DNA of 6,506 bases from DASZCR01 sp035942915. Its GTDB lineage: Bacteria > Acidobacteriota > Blastocatellia > Pyrinomonadales > Pyrinomonadaceae. Where the stretch lies: NCBI GenBank assembly GCA_035942915.1, contig DASZCR010000004.1, forward strand, positions 1 through 6,506. Reading direction: 5' to 3'. The notes under the pieces are model-generated. The model did not search any database, had not been told where the DNA came from, and worked only from the letters and a program-made list of their open reading frames with translations. A program made the position numbers and the translations under genes. Below, in pieces: positions 1-6,506 of the stretch (the stretch's first letter is position 1; every line of letters begins with the position of its first letter).

Positions 1-129
1 GTTTTTGATTCGTCGTGCATCCTTTCGTCGTCGGTCATTCATCAATCATCGTTCCGGTTCGCGTCTCTCTCCGTTTAGAAAACCCTGCGGTTCGCCGTTG
101 ACTCCCCCCGACGGCTCGACGTAAGCATT
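1..129. other. 5' flank of the tamB-like gene, no gene visible
   Basis: This leader holds no open frame that looks coding. A TAG at 76-78 is in frame with the downstream gene, and no ATG, GTG or TTG lies in that frame between it and the ATG at 130, so it fixes the upstream limit of that gene. The first 70 bases are rich in pyrimidines, with short TCGTCGT and TCATC-like repetitions. A TTGACT at 98-103 resembles a -35 box, but no matching -10 hexamer lies at normal spacing, so no promoter is called. There is no purine-rich Shine-Dalgarno sequence before 130. The end of any upstream gene lies outside the window. Confidence 0.5.
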
Positions 130-3100
130 ATGCCTGTTGACGAGCACGACGAACGCTCCACCCCATCATCAACGGAACAAACTGGCAACGCCGGGACGCC
201 GCCCACGTCTCCCGCTCCGCCCGCGCCCTCCGAGCCGCCGGCTGTGCACCGTCGTCGCCGGTGGCGACGCGTCGTCAACCGCCGCAACGCGATGTGGACG
301 GCCATCGTAGCCGTCGTCGCGCTTGCGGCCATTGTCCTCATCGCCGTCTTTCTCTACCGCAGCGGACAGATTGACCGCATCATCGCGCGGCAGATTGTCT
401 CGACGATGGCGCGCTACGGCATCCGCGCCGAAATCGGCTCTTTCGAGACGAAGTTCGGCCCGCGCACGGCCGAACTGCGCGACCTGCGAATGTACGACGC
501 CGCGACCGGCGCGCAGTTGGGCAAGATTGACAGGCTCTTAGCCACTGTCCGCATCGAAGATATGTGGGCTTTGAGTCTGAGGCGCAACGTCAACCTCGAA
601 GCACTGGAAATCAACGGGCTTGAAGCGTGGGTCGTCTACGACGAGCAGGGGCGCTCGAACTTCGCCAACCTGCGCCTGCCGCCGCCGGAGCCGAACAGTC
701 GCATCCTCTTTGCCTACTCGACGGCGCGCATCACGCTCAACAACGCCGTCATTCACTACGACGACCAGCGGCACGAACTGTCGGGCGAGGCGCGAAACCT
801 GCGCGCCGTCATCACGCCCGACGACCCCTCTGCGCCCGAAGAGAGCCGGATGAACCGCGTCGAACTGGCCTTCTCGGATTCGACCTTCGTCTACGACGGC
901 CGCCCCGTCAACCAAATCAGCGTCGAGGCGCGCGGCCGCGTCAATCAGACGCGCGCCGAGATAGAGGAACTCATCCTGCGTTCGCCCGTCGCCGAAGCGC
1001 GCCTCGAAGGCACGATGGACGACTGGCGCAACCTGCGTTACCAGACACGCGCTACCGCCAGCGTTGACCTCACGCAACTCTCCGACGTGCTCAACCCGAC
1101 GACGACGCTGCGGGGCACGGGTCGCTTCGAGGGCACGGTCTCCGGCGAAGGAGAGCGTTACACGCTCAACGGCGAGATAACTTCCGACGCGCTCGCCGCC
1201 GACGGCGTCCGCCTCAAGGCTTTGACCGTCAACGCCTCCGGCACGGGTCAGGGAAACTCTTACGAAGCGCAGGGGCGCGCCGTCGCCGAACTGCTGACGG
1301 CCGGTGATTTTCAGTTGAACGCAGTGCAGTTGGCGGGCGGCGTCGTCGGCACGGGCACGGACTTTCGCTGGATTGGAGAACTGCAATCGGCCGCGCTGCG
1401 CAGCGGCGCCACCAGCATTGCGAGGCTCGTTTTAAGAGACGCCGTCGCAGAGATGCGCGAGGGGCATCTGACGGGCGGCGCGAAGACTGCGAGCGCCGGA
1501 AGCATCAACTCTGAGGGCGCGACCGTGCGCGGCGCAACGGCGTCGGGCATCGAGTTCGAGCGCGCCGAGAACGGCGAGACGCGCGTCTCTGCGACGAGCG
1601 CGAGCGCCGGGACGTTGACGGCCGAAGGCGCAACGGTCGGCGGCGTCAACGCAAGCGGCCTGCGTGCGAACATCTCGCCCGACGGGAGAACCAACGTCGA
1701 GGTCGCGCAGGCGCGCATCGGCAGCTTGCAGGCCGAGGGCGTGCGGACGGGAACGATTAACGTCGCGGGCGTTCGTCTGGCGATTTACGAGGGGCGCGTC
1801 GAAGCCACCTCAAACGACATCAACGTTGGAACCGTCGCCTTCAACACGGGCGACGGGCGCGGGGCGGCCGACGGGCGCGCCGACGGCGTGCGTCTCGCAC
1901 GCCCGCGCTTCGTCCTTGAGCCGGGTGGACGCTATCGCGCCAGCGCCGACCTCAGTCTCGGCGGCGGCGTCCTCGGCGAGATGAAACTCGGCACGGCGCG
2001 CAGCGCCGTCGTCGCCACCAACAACGAACTGCGGCTCGTCGATTTCGTCGCCGAAATCTTCGGCGGTCGTGCGCGCGGCAACGCCACCATCAACACCGCT
2101 GGCGGAGCCTCGCACGTCGTCTCGGATTTCGAGGGGCTAGACGTGGGCGGGCTGGCGGCCGTCGCTTCGGGTCGCACGGTTCCCATCACGGGCGCGGCGA
2201 CGGGGCGCGTCAACCTCAGTTTCTCCGGCACGAACTTCAAGGCCGCATCGGGCACGCTCGATGCGCAGTTTGCGGGTGAGACCGGCAGGGAAGCGACGGC
2301 GCGCACGCCCGTCACAGGCGAACTCGCGCTCGACGCCGAACGCGGCCTCTTCCAGATTCGCCGTGCCTCTCTGCGCACGGGCGCGACCGAGTTGAATGCG
2401 ACAGGGCAGTTCTCCTTCGCGGGCGACTCGAACCTGAACATCAATCTCGCCTCGACGGATGCTGCCGAGTTGCAGCGCGTCGTCGTCTCTTCGGGTTTGC
2501 TGCCCGGCGAGATGGAAGACCGTCTCAACAACTTCGGCGTCGAACTGGCCGGACGCCTCGACTTCAACGGCACACTGACGGGCGCGCTCGCAGACCCGCT
2601 CATCAACGGACGCGCCGCCATCGGCGCGCTCACCCTGCGCGGACGCAACCTCGGCGCTTTGAGTGCAGAGATTGCCTCGAACGCTTCCGAAGTTCGCATC
2701 AACAACGGGCGACTCGCCGAACCTGACGGCGGCGGAGCGACCTTCACAGCCGTCATCCCGCGCGTCGGCGAAAACAACATCACGCTCGATGCGACGCTCG
2801 ACCGAGCCGACGCCGGAAACATTATCGCCGCGCTCGTCGGCTCTCCCGGCGCAGAAGGCGAGGCGGCGGGCGGAGGAGCCTTCGCGCGCAGCCTTGCAGG
2901 CATGGGGCCTGCTTCGGGGCGCGTACAGGTGACGGGTCTGCCCGGCGCGATGAGCGGCAGCGCAGACCTCAACATCGCTGCCGGACGCATCGGCAACGAG
3001 CCTTACGAAGCGATTGCGGCGCGCGCCACCTTCTCAGGCTCGCGCGTCAATATCGAAAACTTCGACGCGCGCTTCGCCACCGGCCACGTCGTCGCCAGCG

Positions 3101-5100
3101 GCAACCTCGATGTCAACACCTTCGACTTCAACTTGCAGGCGCGCGGCGATAACGTGCGTCTCGACCTGCTCGGCGCGCTTGCCGCCGGACGCGCCCCCGC
3201 GCTCGGCGGACTCGCAGACTTCACCGCCACAGCCTCCGGCAACCTGAACGACCAGCGCAGCTATCGCGTCGAACTCGACGCGCGCGGGCGCGACGTGACC
3301 GTCAACGGCCAGCCCGCAGGCGAACTGACGCTCGTCGGGCGGACGACGGCCGACAACCGCTTCACCTTGGAGTTGACCACCGGACTGCTCGGACGCCCGC
3401 AAGTCATCCGCGCCGAAGTTGACCTGACAAGCGAGGCTCTGGCGACGACGGTCGAGACGACTCTGACCGGCACAGACCTGACGCCGCTCTTCCAAGCCCT
3501 GATGCCCGACTCGAACGTGCAGGTGACGGGACGCGCCACCGGCACCTTGCGCGCGCGCGGCGACCTCTTCGACGAAGGAGGAGCCTTCTCCTTAGCAGCC
3601 CTTCAGGGGCGCGCCGAGTTCACCGAACTCGTCGTGCAGATTGAAGACGTGCCGCTCGTCGCCGAGAACCCGCTCGTCGTCCTCTTCTCGCCCAACCAGA
3701 TTACCTTCCAGCAGACGCGCTTTACGGGGCCTAACACCAATCTGCGTTTCGGCGGCACGGCCGCCATTGGTGCGGGCGGCGCGCAAAACCTGACGGTCGA
3801 AGGCGACCTCAACCTGCGCGTCCTCAACACGCCGAACGTCTTTCTCGCGGGCGTGGCACACGCCAACGTCCGCGTCGCAGGCACTTACGAAGACCCGCGC
3901 ATCACCGGCACGGCCGCCGTCTCGAACGCTTCATTCGCCACGCTCATCACGGACGAGCGCCTGCAAATTTCCAACATCAACGGCTCTGTCCGTTTCGACT
4001 CGAACCGCGCGCAGATTGACAGCCTGACGGGGCGCATGGGCGGCGGTCGCATCTCCGTCTCCGGCGGCACGCTGCTCGCCGGTTTCCGTCCCTCGCAGTT
4101 CAGCTTCGCCGTGCGCGGCGACAGTGTCACCGTGCCCTTCCCCGACAACTTCCGCTCGACGGCCGATGCCAATCTCGAACTGCGCGGCACGTTCGAGTCG
4201 CAGATTCTCGAAGGCACGGTCAACCTGCGCCGCACGGAGTACACGGAAGACATCGACCTCGCAGACTTCATCAACCGTCGCTCCGAAGGCACTATCGAGG
4301 AAGTAGGAGACGGCGGCGCGGGCGGCCTGCTCTCGAACCTCACGCTCGACCTTCAGATTGAAGGACGCGATGCGCTCGTCGTGCGCAACAATCTGGCAGA
4401 CGCCGTCGGCTCCGTCTCTCTGCGCGTGCGCGGCCCGCGCGAAGACCCTGTCGTCTCCGGGCGCATCACGGCCACGCGCGGCACGCTCAACTTCCGTCGT
4501 GACCGCTACGAAATCTCGCGCGCCATCGTCGATTTGCCTTCGCGCCGCGATGCCGACCCGGTCGTCAACATTCAGGCCGAGTCCGAGATACGCGGCTACC
4601 GCGTCACCGTCGGCATCACCGGCCCTCTCTCGCAGCCGACGACCACCTTGCGCTCCGACCCTGCGCTGCCGCAGGCCGACGTGGTCGCGCTGATTACGAC
4701 CGGCAACCTGTCGGGCGACGAGACGGGACGCTCGACGCTGGCGCAGACCGGACTCGGAACGGCGACGAGCCTGCTCACCGAGCAACTCTTTAACGCGCCC
4801 GTCCGTCGCGCCACAGATAAACTGTTCGGCCTGAACCGCTTTGAATTAGACCCGATGATTGCGGGTCGCGGCGGCGCGTCTCCGACGGCGCGCCTCACTG
4901 TCGGTCGTCAGATTAATCGCAACCTGTCCGTGACCTACTCGACAAACGTCACGGGCGAACAGCAACAGGTGGTCGCCCTCGAATATCGAGTTTCCGACCG
5001 TCTCTCCTTCGTCGCGCAGTATCAGCAAGGCTCGCAGAACACGCTGCGGACGCAGAACAACAATTTCAATTTCGAGATTCGTTTCCGCAAGAGATATTGA
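130..5100 (+). CDS. tamB: TamB-type translocation/assembly module protein (AsmA-like, periplasm-spanning)
   Basis: Seen: 1656 residues, ATG start, TGA stop at 5098-5100. Residues 1-40 are a Pro/Ser/Thr-rich tail, 41-52 an arginine cluster (HRRRRWRRVVNRR), and about 55-76 a single hydrophobic helix, predicting an N-in inner-membrane anchor. About 78-190 look like the AsmA-type N-terminus, ending in a 'DEQGRSNFANL'-like element. About 190-1290 are amphipathic beta strands rich in G, A, N and T with no catalytic motif; 454-562 are tandem repeats. About 1300-1656 match the TamB C-terminal domain (DUF490), with the signature LRSDPALPQADVVALITTG at 1507-1525 and a beta-rich end 'FEIRFRKRY'. Known of the family: TamB/AsmA-like proteins form a hydrophobic groove across the periplasm, dock on POTRA domains of an Omp85 protein, and serve outer-membrane protein assembly and phospholipid transport. 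The protein is about 400 residues longer than E. coli TamB (1259). ATG 130 is the only usual start codon after the in-frame stop at 76; Met55 (ATG 292) would delete the tail. It has no cysteine and only eight lysines. The next gene encodes a likely partner. Family assignment is firm; the exact cargo is not known. Confidence 0.9.
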   Translation: MPVDEHDERSTPSSTEQTGNAGTPPTSPAPPAPSEPPAVHRRRRWRRVVNRRNAMWTAIVAVVALAAIVLIAVFLYRSGQIDRIIARQIVSTMARYGIRAEIGSFETKFGPRTAELRDLRMYDAATGAQLGKIDRLLATVRIEDMWALSLRRNVNLEALEINGLEAWVVYDEQGRSNFANLRLPPPEPNSRILFAYSTARITLNNAVIHYDDQRHELSGEARNLRAVITPDDPSAPEESRMNRVELAFSDSTFVYDGRPVNQISVEARGRVNQTRAEIEELILRSPVAEARLEGTMDDWRNLRYQTRATASVDLTQLSDVLNPTTTLRGTGRFEGTVSGEGERYTLNGEITSDALAADGVRLKALTVNASGTGQGNSYEAQGRAVAELLTAGDFQLNAVQLAGGVVGTGTDFRWIGELQSAALRSGATSIARLVLRDAVAEMREGHLTGGAKTASAGSINSEGATVRGATASGIEFERAENGETRVSATSASAGTLTAEGATVGGVNASGLRANISPDGRTNVEVAQARIGSLQAEGVRTGTINVAGVRLAIYEGRVEATSNDINVGTVAFNTGDGRGAADGRADGVRLARPRFVLEPGGRYRASADLSLGGGVLGEMKLGTARSAVVATNNELRLVDFVAEIFGGRARGNATINTAGGASHVVSDFEGLDVGGLAAVASGRTVPITGAATGRVNLSFSGTNFKAASGTLDAQFAGETGREATARTPVTGELALDAERGLFQIRRASLRTGATELNATGQFSFAGDSNLNINLASTDAAELQRVVVSSGLLPGEMEDRLNNFGVELAGRLDFNGTLTGALADPLINGRAAIGALTLRGRNLGALSAEIASNASEVRINNGRLAEPDGGGATFTAVIPRVGENNITLDATLDRADAGNIIAALVGSPGAEGEAAGGGAFARSLAGMGPASGRVQVTGLPGAMSGSADLNIAAGRIGNEPYEAIAARATFSGSRVNIENFDARFATGHVVASGNLDVNTFDFNLQARGDNVRLDLLGALAAGRAPALGGLADFTATASGNLNDQRSYRVELDARGRDVTVNGQPAGELTLVGRTTADNRFTLELTTGLLGRPQVIRAEVDLTSEALATTVETTLTGTDLTPLFQALMPDSNVQVTGRATGTLRARGDLFDEGGAFSLAALQGRAEFTELVVQIEDVPLVAENPLVVLFSPNQITFQQTRFTGPNTNLRFGGTAAIGAGGAQNLTVEGDLNLRVLNTPNVFLAGVAHANVRVAGTYEDPRITGTAAVSNASFATLITDERLQISNINGSVRFDSNRAQIDSLTGRMGGGRISVSGGTLLAGFRPSQFSFAVRGDSVTVPFPDNFRSTADANLELRGTFESQILEGTVNLRRTEYTEDIDLADFINRRSEGTIEEVGDGGAGGLLSNLTLDLQIEGRDALVVRNNLADAVGSVSLRVRGPREDPVVSGRITATRGTLNFRRDRYEISRAIVDLPSRRDADPVVNIQAESEIRGYRVTVGITGPLSQPTTTLRSDPALPQADVVALITTGNLSGDETGRSTLAQTGLGTATSLLTEQLFNAPVRRATDKLFGLNRFELDPMIAGRGGASPTARLTVGRQINRNLSVTYSTNVTGEQQQVVALEYRVSDRLSFVAQYQQGSQNTLRTQNNNFNFEIRFRKRY
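1489..1815 (+). repeat. Three tandem ~37-residue repeats inside the TamB-like protein
   Basis: TamB residues 454-490, 491-527 and 528-562 (37, 37 and 35 residues) line up as three copies of one unit. Each opens with a short A-S/R-A/I-G-S/T element, then an 'EG-A/V-x' turn (EGATV at 462-466, EGATV at 499-503, EGV at 536-538), then 'A-S/A-G' (ASG 471-473, ASG 508-510, VAG 545-547), a charged or polar strand, and a closing valine-containing strand. A weaker fourth copy may begin at about 563. The first two copies also share DNA: GCGAGCGCCGG begins at both 1489 and 1600. The 111-base period suggests internal duplication of a beta-groove unit, which would lengthen the periplasmic bridge. That structural reading is inferred. 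Confidence 0.65.
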
Positions 5101-5103
5101 ATA

Positions 5104-5192
5104 AGTCATCAGTCCGAAGACAGCAGTCGGAAGTCAAAGACCGAACGCTTCCGACTATTGAACTTCCGACTTCCGACTTCAGACTTCAAACT
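5104..5192. repeat. Degenerate 7-bp repeat array forming an imperfect inverted repeat
   Basis: The tamB/omp85 spacer is built of heptamers around AGTCGGA. On the left (5104-5138) five units run in perfect 7-base phase on the + strand, including AGTCCGA at 5111 and AGTCGGA at 5125. On the right (5150-5192) the units are on the - strand: TCCGACT at 5150, 5165 and 5172, then TCAGACT at 5179 and TCAAACT at 5186; a one-base shift follows the 5150 unit. Thus 5111-5135 can pair with 5161-5185 at 20 of 25 positions, while AGTCGGAAG (5125-5133) can instead pair perfectly with CTTCCGACT (5148-5156) across a 14-base loop. No T-run follows, so it is not a standard intrinsic terminator. It resembles the short tandem heptamer repeats known between genes in cyanobacteria. 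Its role, whether in mRNA processing, as a dispersed element or none, is unknown. Confidence 0.7.
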
Positions 5193-5198
5193 ATCGTC

Positions 5199-6506
5199 GT
5201 GTTGAATTACCAGAGGGTCATTGCCGTCGCCTGTCTCCTTGCCGCCGCGTCTGTGTGCGTGTGGGGGAACGTGCGCGGCCTCGCGCCGGACTTGAGCCGC
5301 TACGAGGGGCGGATGGTCGCCTCCGTCGAGGTCTTGATTGAGGAGGCCGCGCCGGACGCCACCTCGACCACAGAGTTGCGTGCGCTCATCCGCATCGCCC
5401 CGGACGCGCCTTTCTCGGTCGTACAGGTGCGCGAATCTTTGCAGGGGCTCTTCGATTCGCAACGCGTGGCGAACGTGCGCGTCGAGGCGTCGGACGCTTC
5501 AGGCGCACCCGGCGCGGACGGACGCCCGCGCGTCGCACTGCGTTTCTTCGTCCGCCCGCAAGTGCTCGTCAACGAAGTCCGCATTGAGATTGGCGCGACG
5601 CCGGTCGGCGCGCCGGCCGTCTCCGAAGACGAACTGCGCTCGCGCCTCAACCTGCTCGAACCCGGCCGCCGCATCTCCGAACAGGGACTCAAGAACGGGG
5701 CGGACGCCATACAGGTCTACCTGCGCGACCGGGGTTACTATCGCGCCAACGTCGATTACGAGTCGTCGCTCGACGCGACGCGCACGCGCGCCTCCGTCAC
5801 TTACCGCGTCACGCTCGGCGAACCCACGCTCGTCGAAGCCTTCAACATTCAAATCAACGGCTTCGACCCGGCGCGCGTCGCCGACGACTTGAAACTGCGT
5901 CGCGGAGAGGTCTTCACACAGTCGGCGCTCGGCGAAGACATCGCGCGCATCCGCCGCTCCATCATCGAGATGAACCGGCTCGCGCCGCGCCTCGACGAAC
6001 CGCAAATCCTCTACGACTCGGCGACCAACCGCATGACCGTCAACCTCAGGGGCGCGCTCGGCCCGCAGGTCGTCGTCCGTGTCAAAGGCTACGAAGTGAG
6101 CGAGAAGACGCAGCGCGAACTACTGCCCGTGCTGCGCGAAGGGACGATTGATTTCTCTGCCATCGTCGAAGGCGAGCGCCGCCTGCGCAATCGCTTGCAG
6201 GAAGCGGGCTACTTCTTTGTCGAGGTCAATCCGGTCTGTTCGGCGCAGCCGCCGCTCGCGCCGCCCGCCGCAGGCACGGAGGCGGACGCGGGCGCAACCT
6301 GCGCCAACATCAACCCCGACGAGTTATCCAACAGCAGCATTCAAATCCTCTACGAGGTGGAGGCCGGACGCCGCTTCAAGCTGACCGACGTGCGCATCGA
6401 AGGCACGGAGAAGCTGACGATTGACGACGTGGAAGACGACCTGCGGACGCGGCGCGCGACGGTGCTCGGCATCATCCCGTTGCTCGGCTACGGGCGCGGC
6501 TACACG
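5199..6506 (+). CDS. BamA/TamA (Omp85) family outer-membrane assembly protein, POTRA region, 3' end beyond window
   Basis: Seen: 436 codons open to the window edge. The proposed GTG start gives a short basic N-terminus and a hydrophobic core (about residues 7-22), a Sec signal peptide probably cleaved near residue 27. An adjacent TTG at 5202 would serve equally; the first ATG (5313, Met39) would lose the signal peptide. Neither start has a Shine-Dalgarno sequence. After the leader come POTRA-like beta-alpha-alpha-beta-beta units at about 39-120, 121-208, 210-287 and 290-390, and a fifth starts at about 393. Typical elements are DSQRVANVRVE (86-96), RDRGYYRANV (176-185), QEAGYFFVEV (334-343) and FKLTDVRIEG (393-402). 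Unit four carries an Ala/Pro-rich insertion with Cys347 and Cys368. The beta-barrel should lie downstream. Known: POTRA domains of Omp85 proteins receive periplasmic clients and, in TamA, bind TamB. The gene lies 98 bases after tamB, suggesting an operon. At least four POTRAs exceed the three of TamA and resemble BamA's five, but BamA or a BamA-like paralogue cannot be told apart without the barrel and the genome's other copies. Confidence 0.85.
   Translation, partial: MLNYQRVIAVACLLAAASVCVWGNVRGLAPDLSRYEGRMVASVEVLIEEAAPDATSTTELRALIRIAPDAPFSVVQVRESLQGLFDSQRVANVRVEASDASGAPGADGRPRVALRFFVRPQVLVNEVRIEIGATPVGAPAVSEDELRSRLNLLEPGRRISEQGLKNGADAIQVYLRDRGYYRANVDYESSLDATRTRASVTYRVTLGEPTLVEAFNIQINGFDPARVADDLKLRRGEVFTQSALGEDIARIRRSIIEMNRLAPRLDEPQILYDSATNRMTVNLRGALGPQVVVRVKGYEVSEKTQRELLPVLREGTIDFSAIVEGERRLRNRLQEAGYFFVEVNPVCSAQPPLAPPAAGTEADAGATCANINPDELSNSSIQILYEVEAGRRFKLTDVRIEGTEKLTIDDVEDDLRTRRATVLGIIPLLGYGRGYT

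Noticed and set aside
98..131. Possible sigma-70 promoter: TTGACT at 98-103 with CATTAT at 126-131
   Set aside because: The spacer would be 22 bases and the -10 overlaps the ATG; at 17-18 bases there is only TAAGCA, a poor match. Not supportable as a promoter.
1932..2996. Long antisense open frame (354 codons) within the tamB-like gene
   Set aside because: It lies wholly opposite a well-supported gene with family motifs, its translation is low-complexity Ala/Pro/Ser/Arg, and high GC at third positions makes such antisense frames common. The same applies to the antisense frames at 538-1386, 3931-4785 and 5499-6005.
3575..3593. Small hairpin AAGGAG-7 nt-CTCCTT inside the tamB-like gene, with an SD-like AAGGAGG
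   Set aside because: It is in ordinary coding sequence (residues Glu-Gly-Gly-Ala-Phe-Ser-Leu), has no start codon for a credible gene downstream, and is short enough to be chance.
5125..5156. Intrinsic terminator after tamB
   Set aside because: A 9-bp stem with a 14-base loop exists, but no T-run follows and the sequence belongs to a wider heptad array, so transcription probably continues into the next gene.
5232..5258. Lipobox in the Omp85 leader (Cys12 or Cys20)
   Set aside because: Cys12 lies too near the N-terminus and Cys20 is preceded by Ala-Ser-Val, which does not fit a lipobox; both sit inside the hydrophobic core of an ordinary signal peptide.
5313..5315. ATG as start of the Omp85 gene
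   Set aside because: It would remove the hydrophobic signal peptide that a secreted outer-membrane protein needs and begins just at the first POTRA strand; GTG 5199 or TTG 5202 explains the upstream coding sequence better.
5338..5892. Open frame of 184 codons on the + strand
   Set aside because: It is the +1-shifted shadow of the POTRA-protein gene; its product is Arg/Ser-rich without domain features, whereas the frame starting at 5199 gives a signal peptide and POTRA units.

Overview
The window holds a two-gene outer-membrane biogenesis locus on the + strand. A short 5' flank (1-129) is followed by one very long gene (130-5100) for a TamB-type inner-membrane-anchored, periplasm-spanning protein. 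A 98-base intergenic spacer (5101-5198) is filled almost entirely by a degenerate 7-bp repeat arranged as an inverted repeat. The 5' part of a second gene (5199 to the window end, 6506, no stop reached) encodes a signal peptide followed by a series of POTRA domains, as in BamA/TamA (Omp85) proteins. No RNA genes, insertion sequences, CRISPR arrays or phage genes are visible.

The host is a diderm (Gram-negative-type) bacterium, because both proteins only make sense with an outer membrane. The DNA is GC-rich, most strongly at third codon positions, and both proteins greatly favour arginine over lysine. A TamB of about 1650 residues placed directly before a POTRA/Omp85 gene, with no Shine-Dalgarno sequence at either start, fits Acidobacteriota (perhaps Blastocatellia). 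That placement is an impression from gene content, not a result of alignment.

How the genes work together: TamB-family proteins are anchored in the inner membrane by one N-terminal helix, cross the periplasm as a long lipid-lined beta groove, and dock through their C-terminal domain on POTRA domains of an Omp85 barrel. In E. coli the partner is TamA; in lineages without TamA it is thought to be BamA. Same strand, close spacing and matching families suggest one transcription unit whose products form this complex, with roles in phospholipid delivery to the outer membrane and/or assembly of outer-membrane proteins.

The system itself is a known type. The less ordinary points are the heptad inverted repeat between the genes, a tandem repeat of about 37 residues inside TamB, an 859-residue stretch of TamB without lysine (and no cysteine anywhere in it), a proline/arginine-rich cytoplasmic tail on TamB, and a cysteine-containing insertion in the fourth POTRA domain of the partner.
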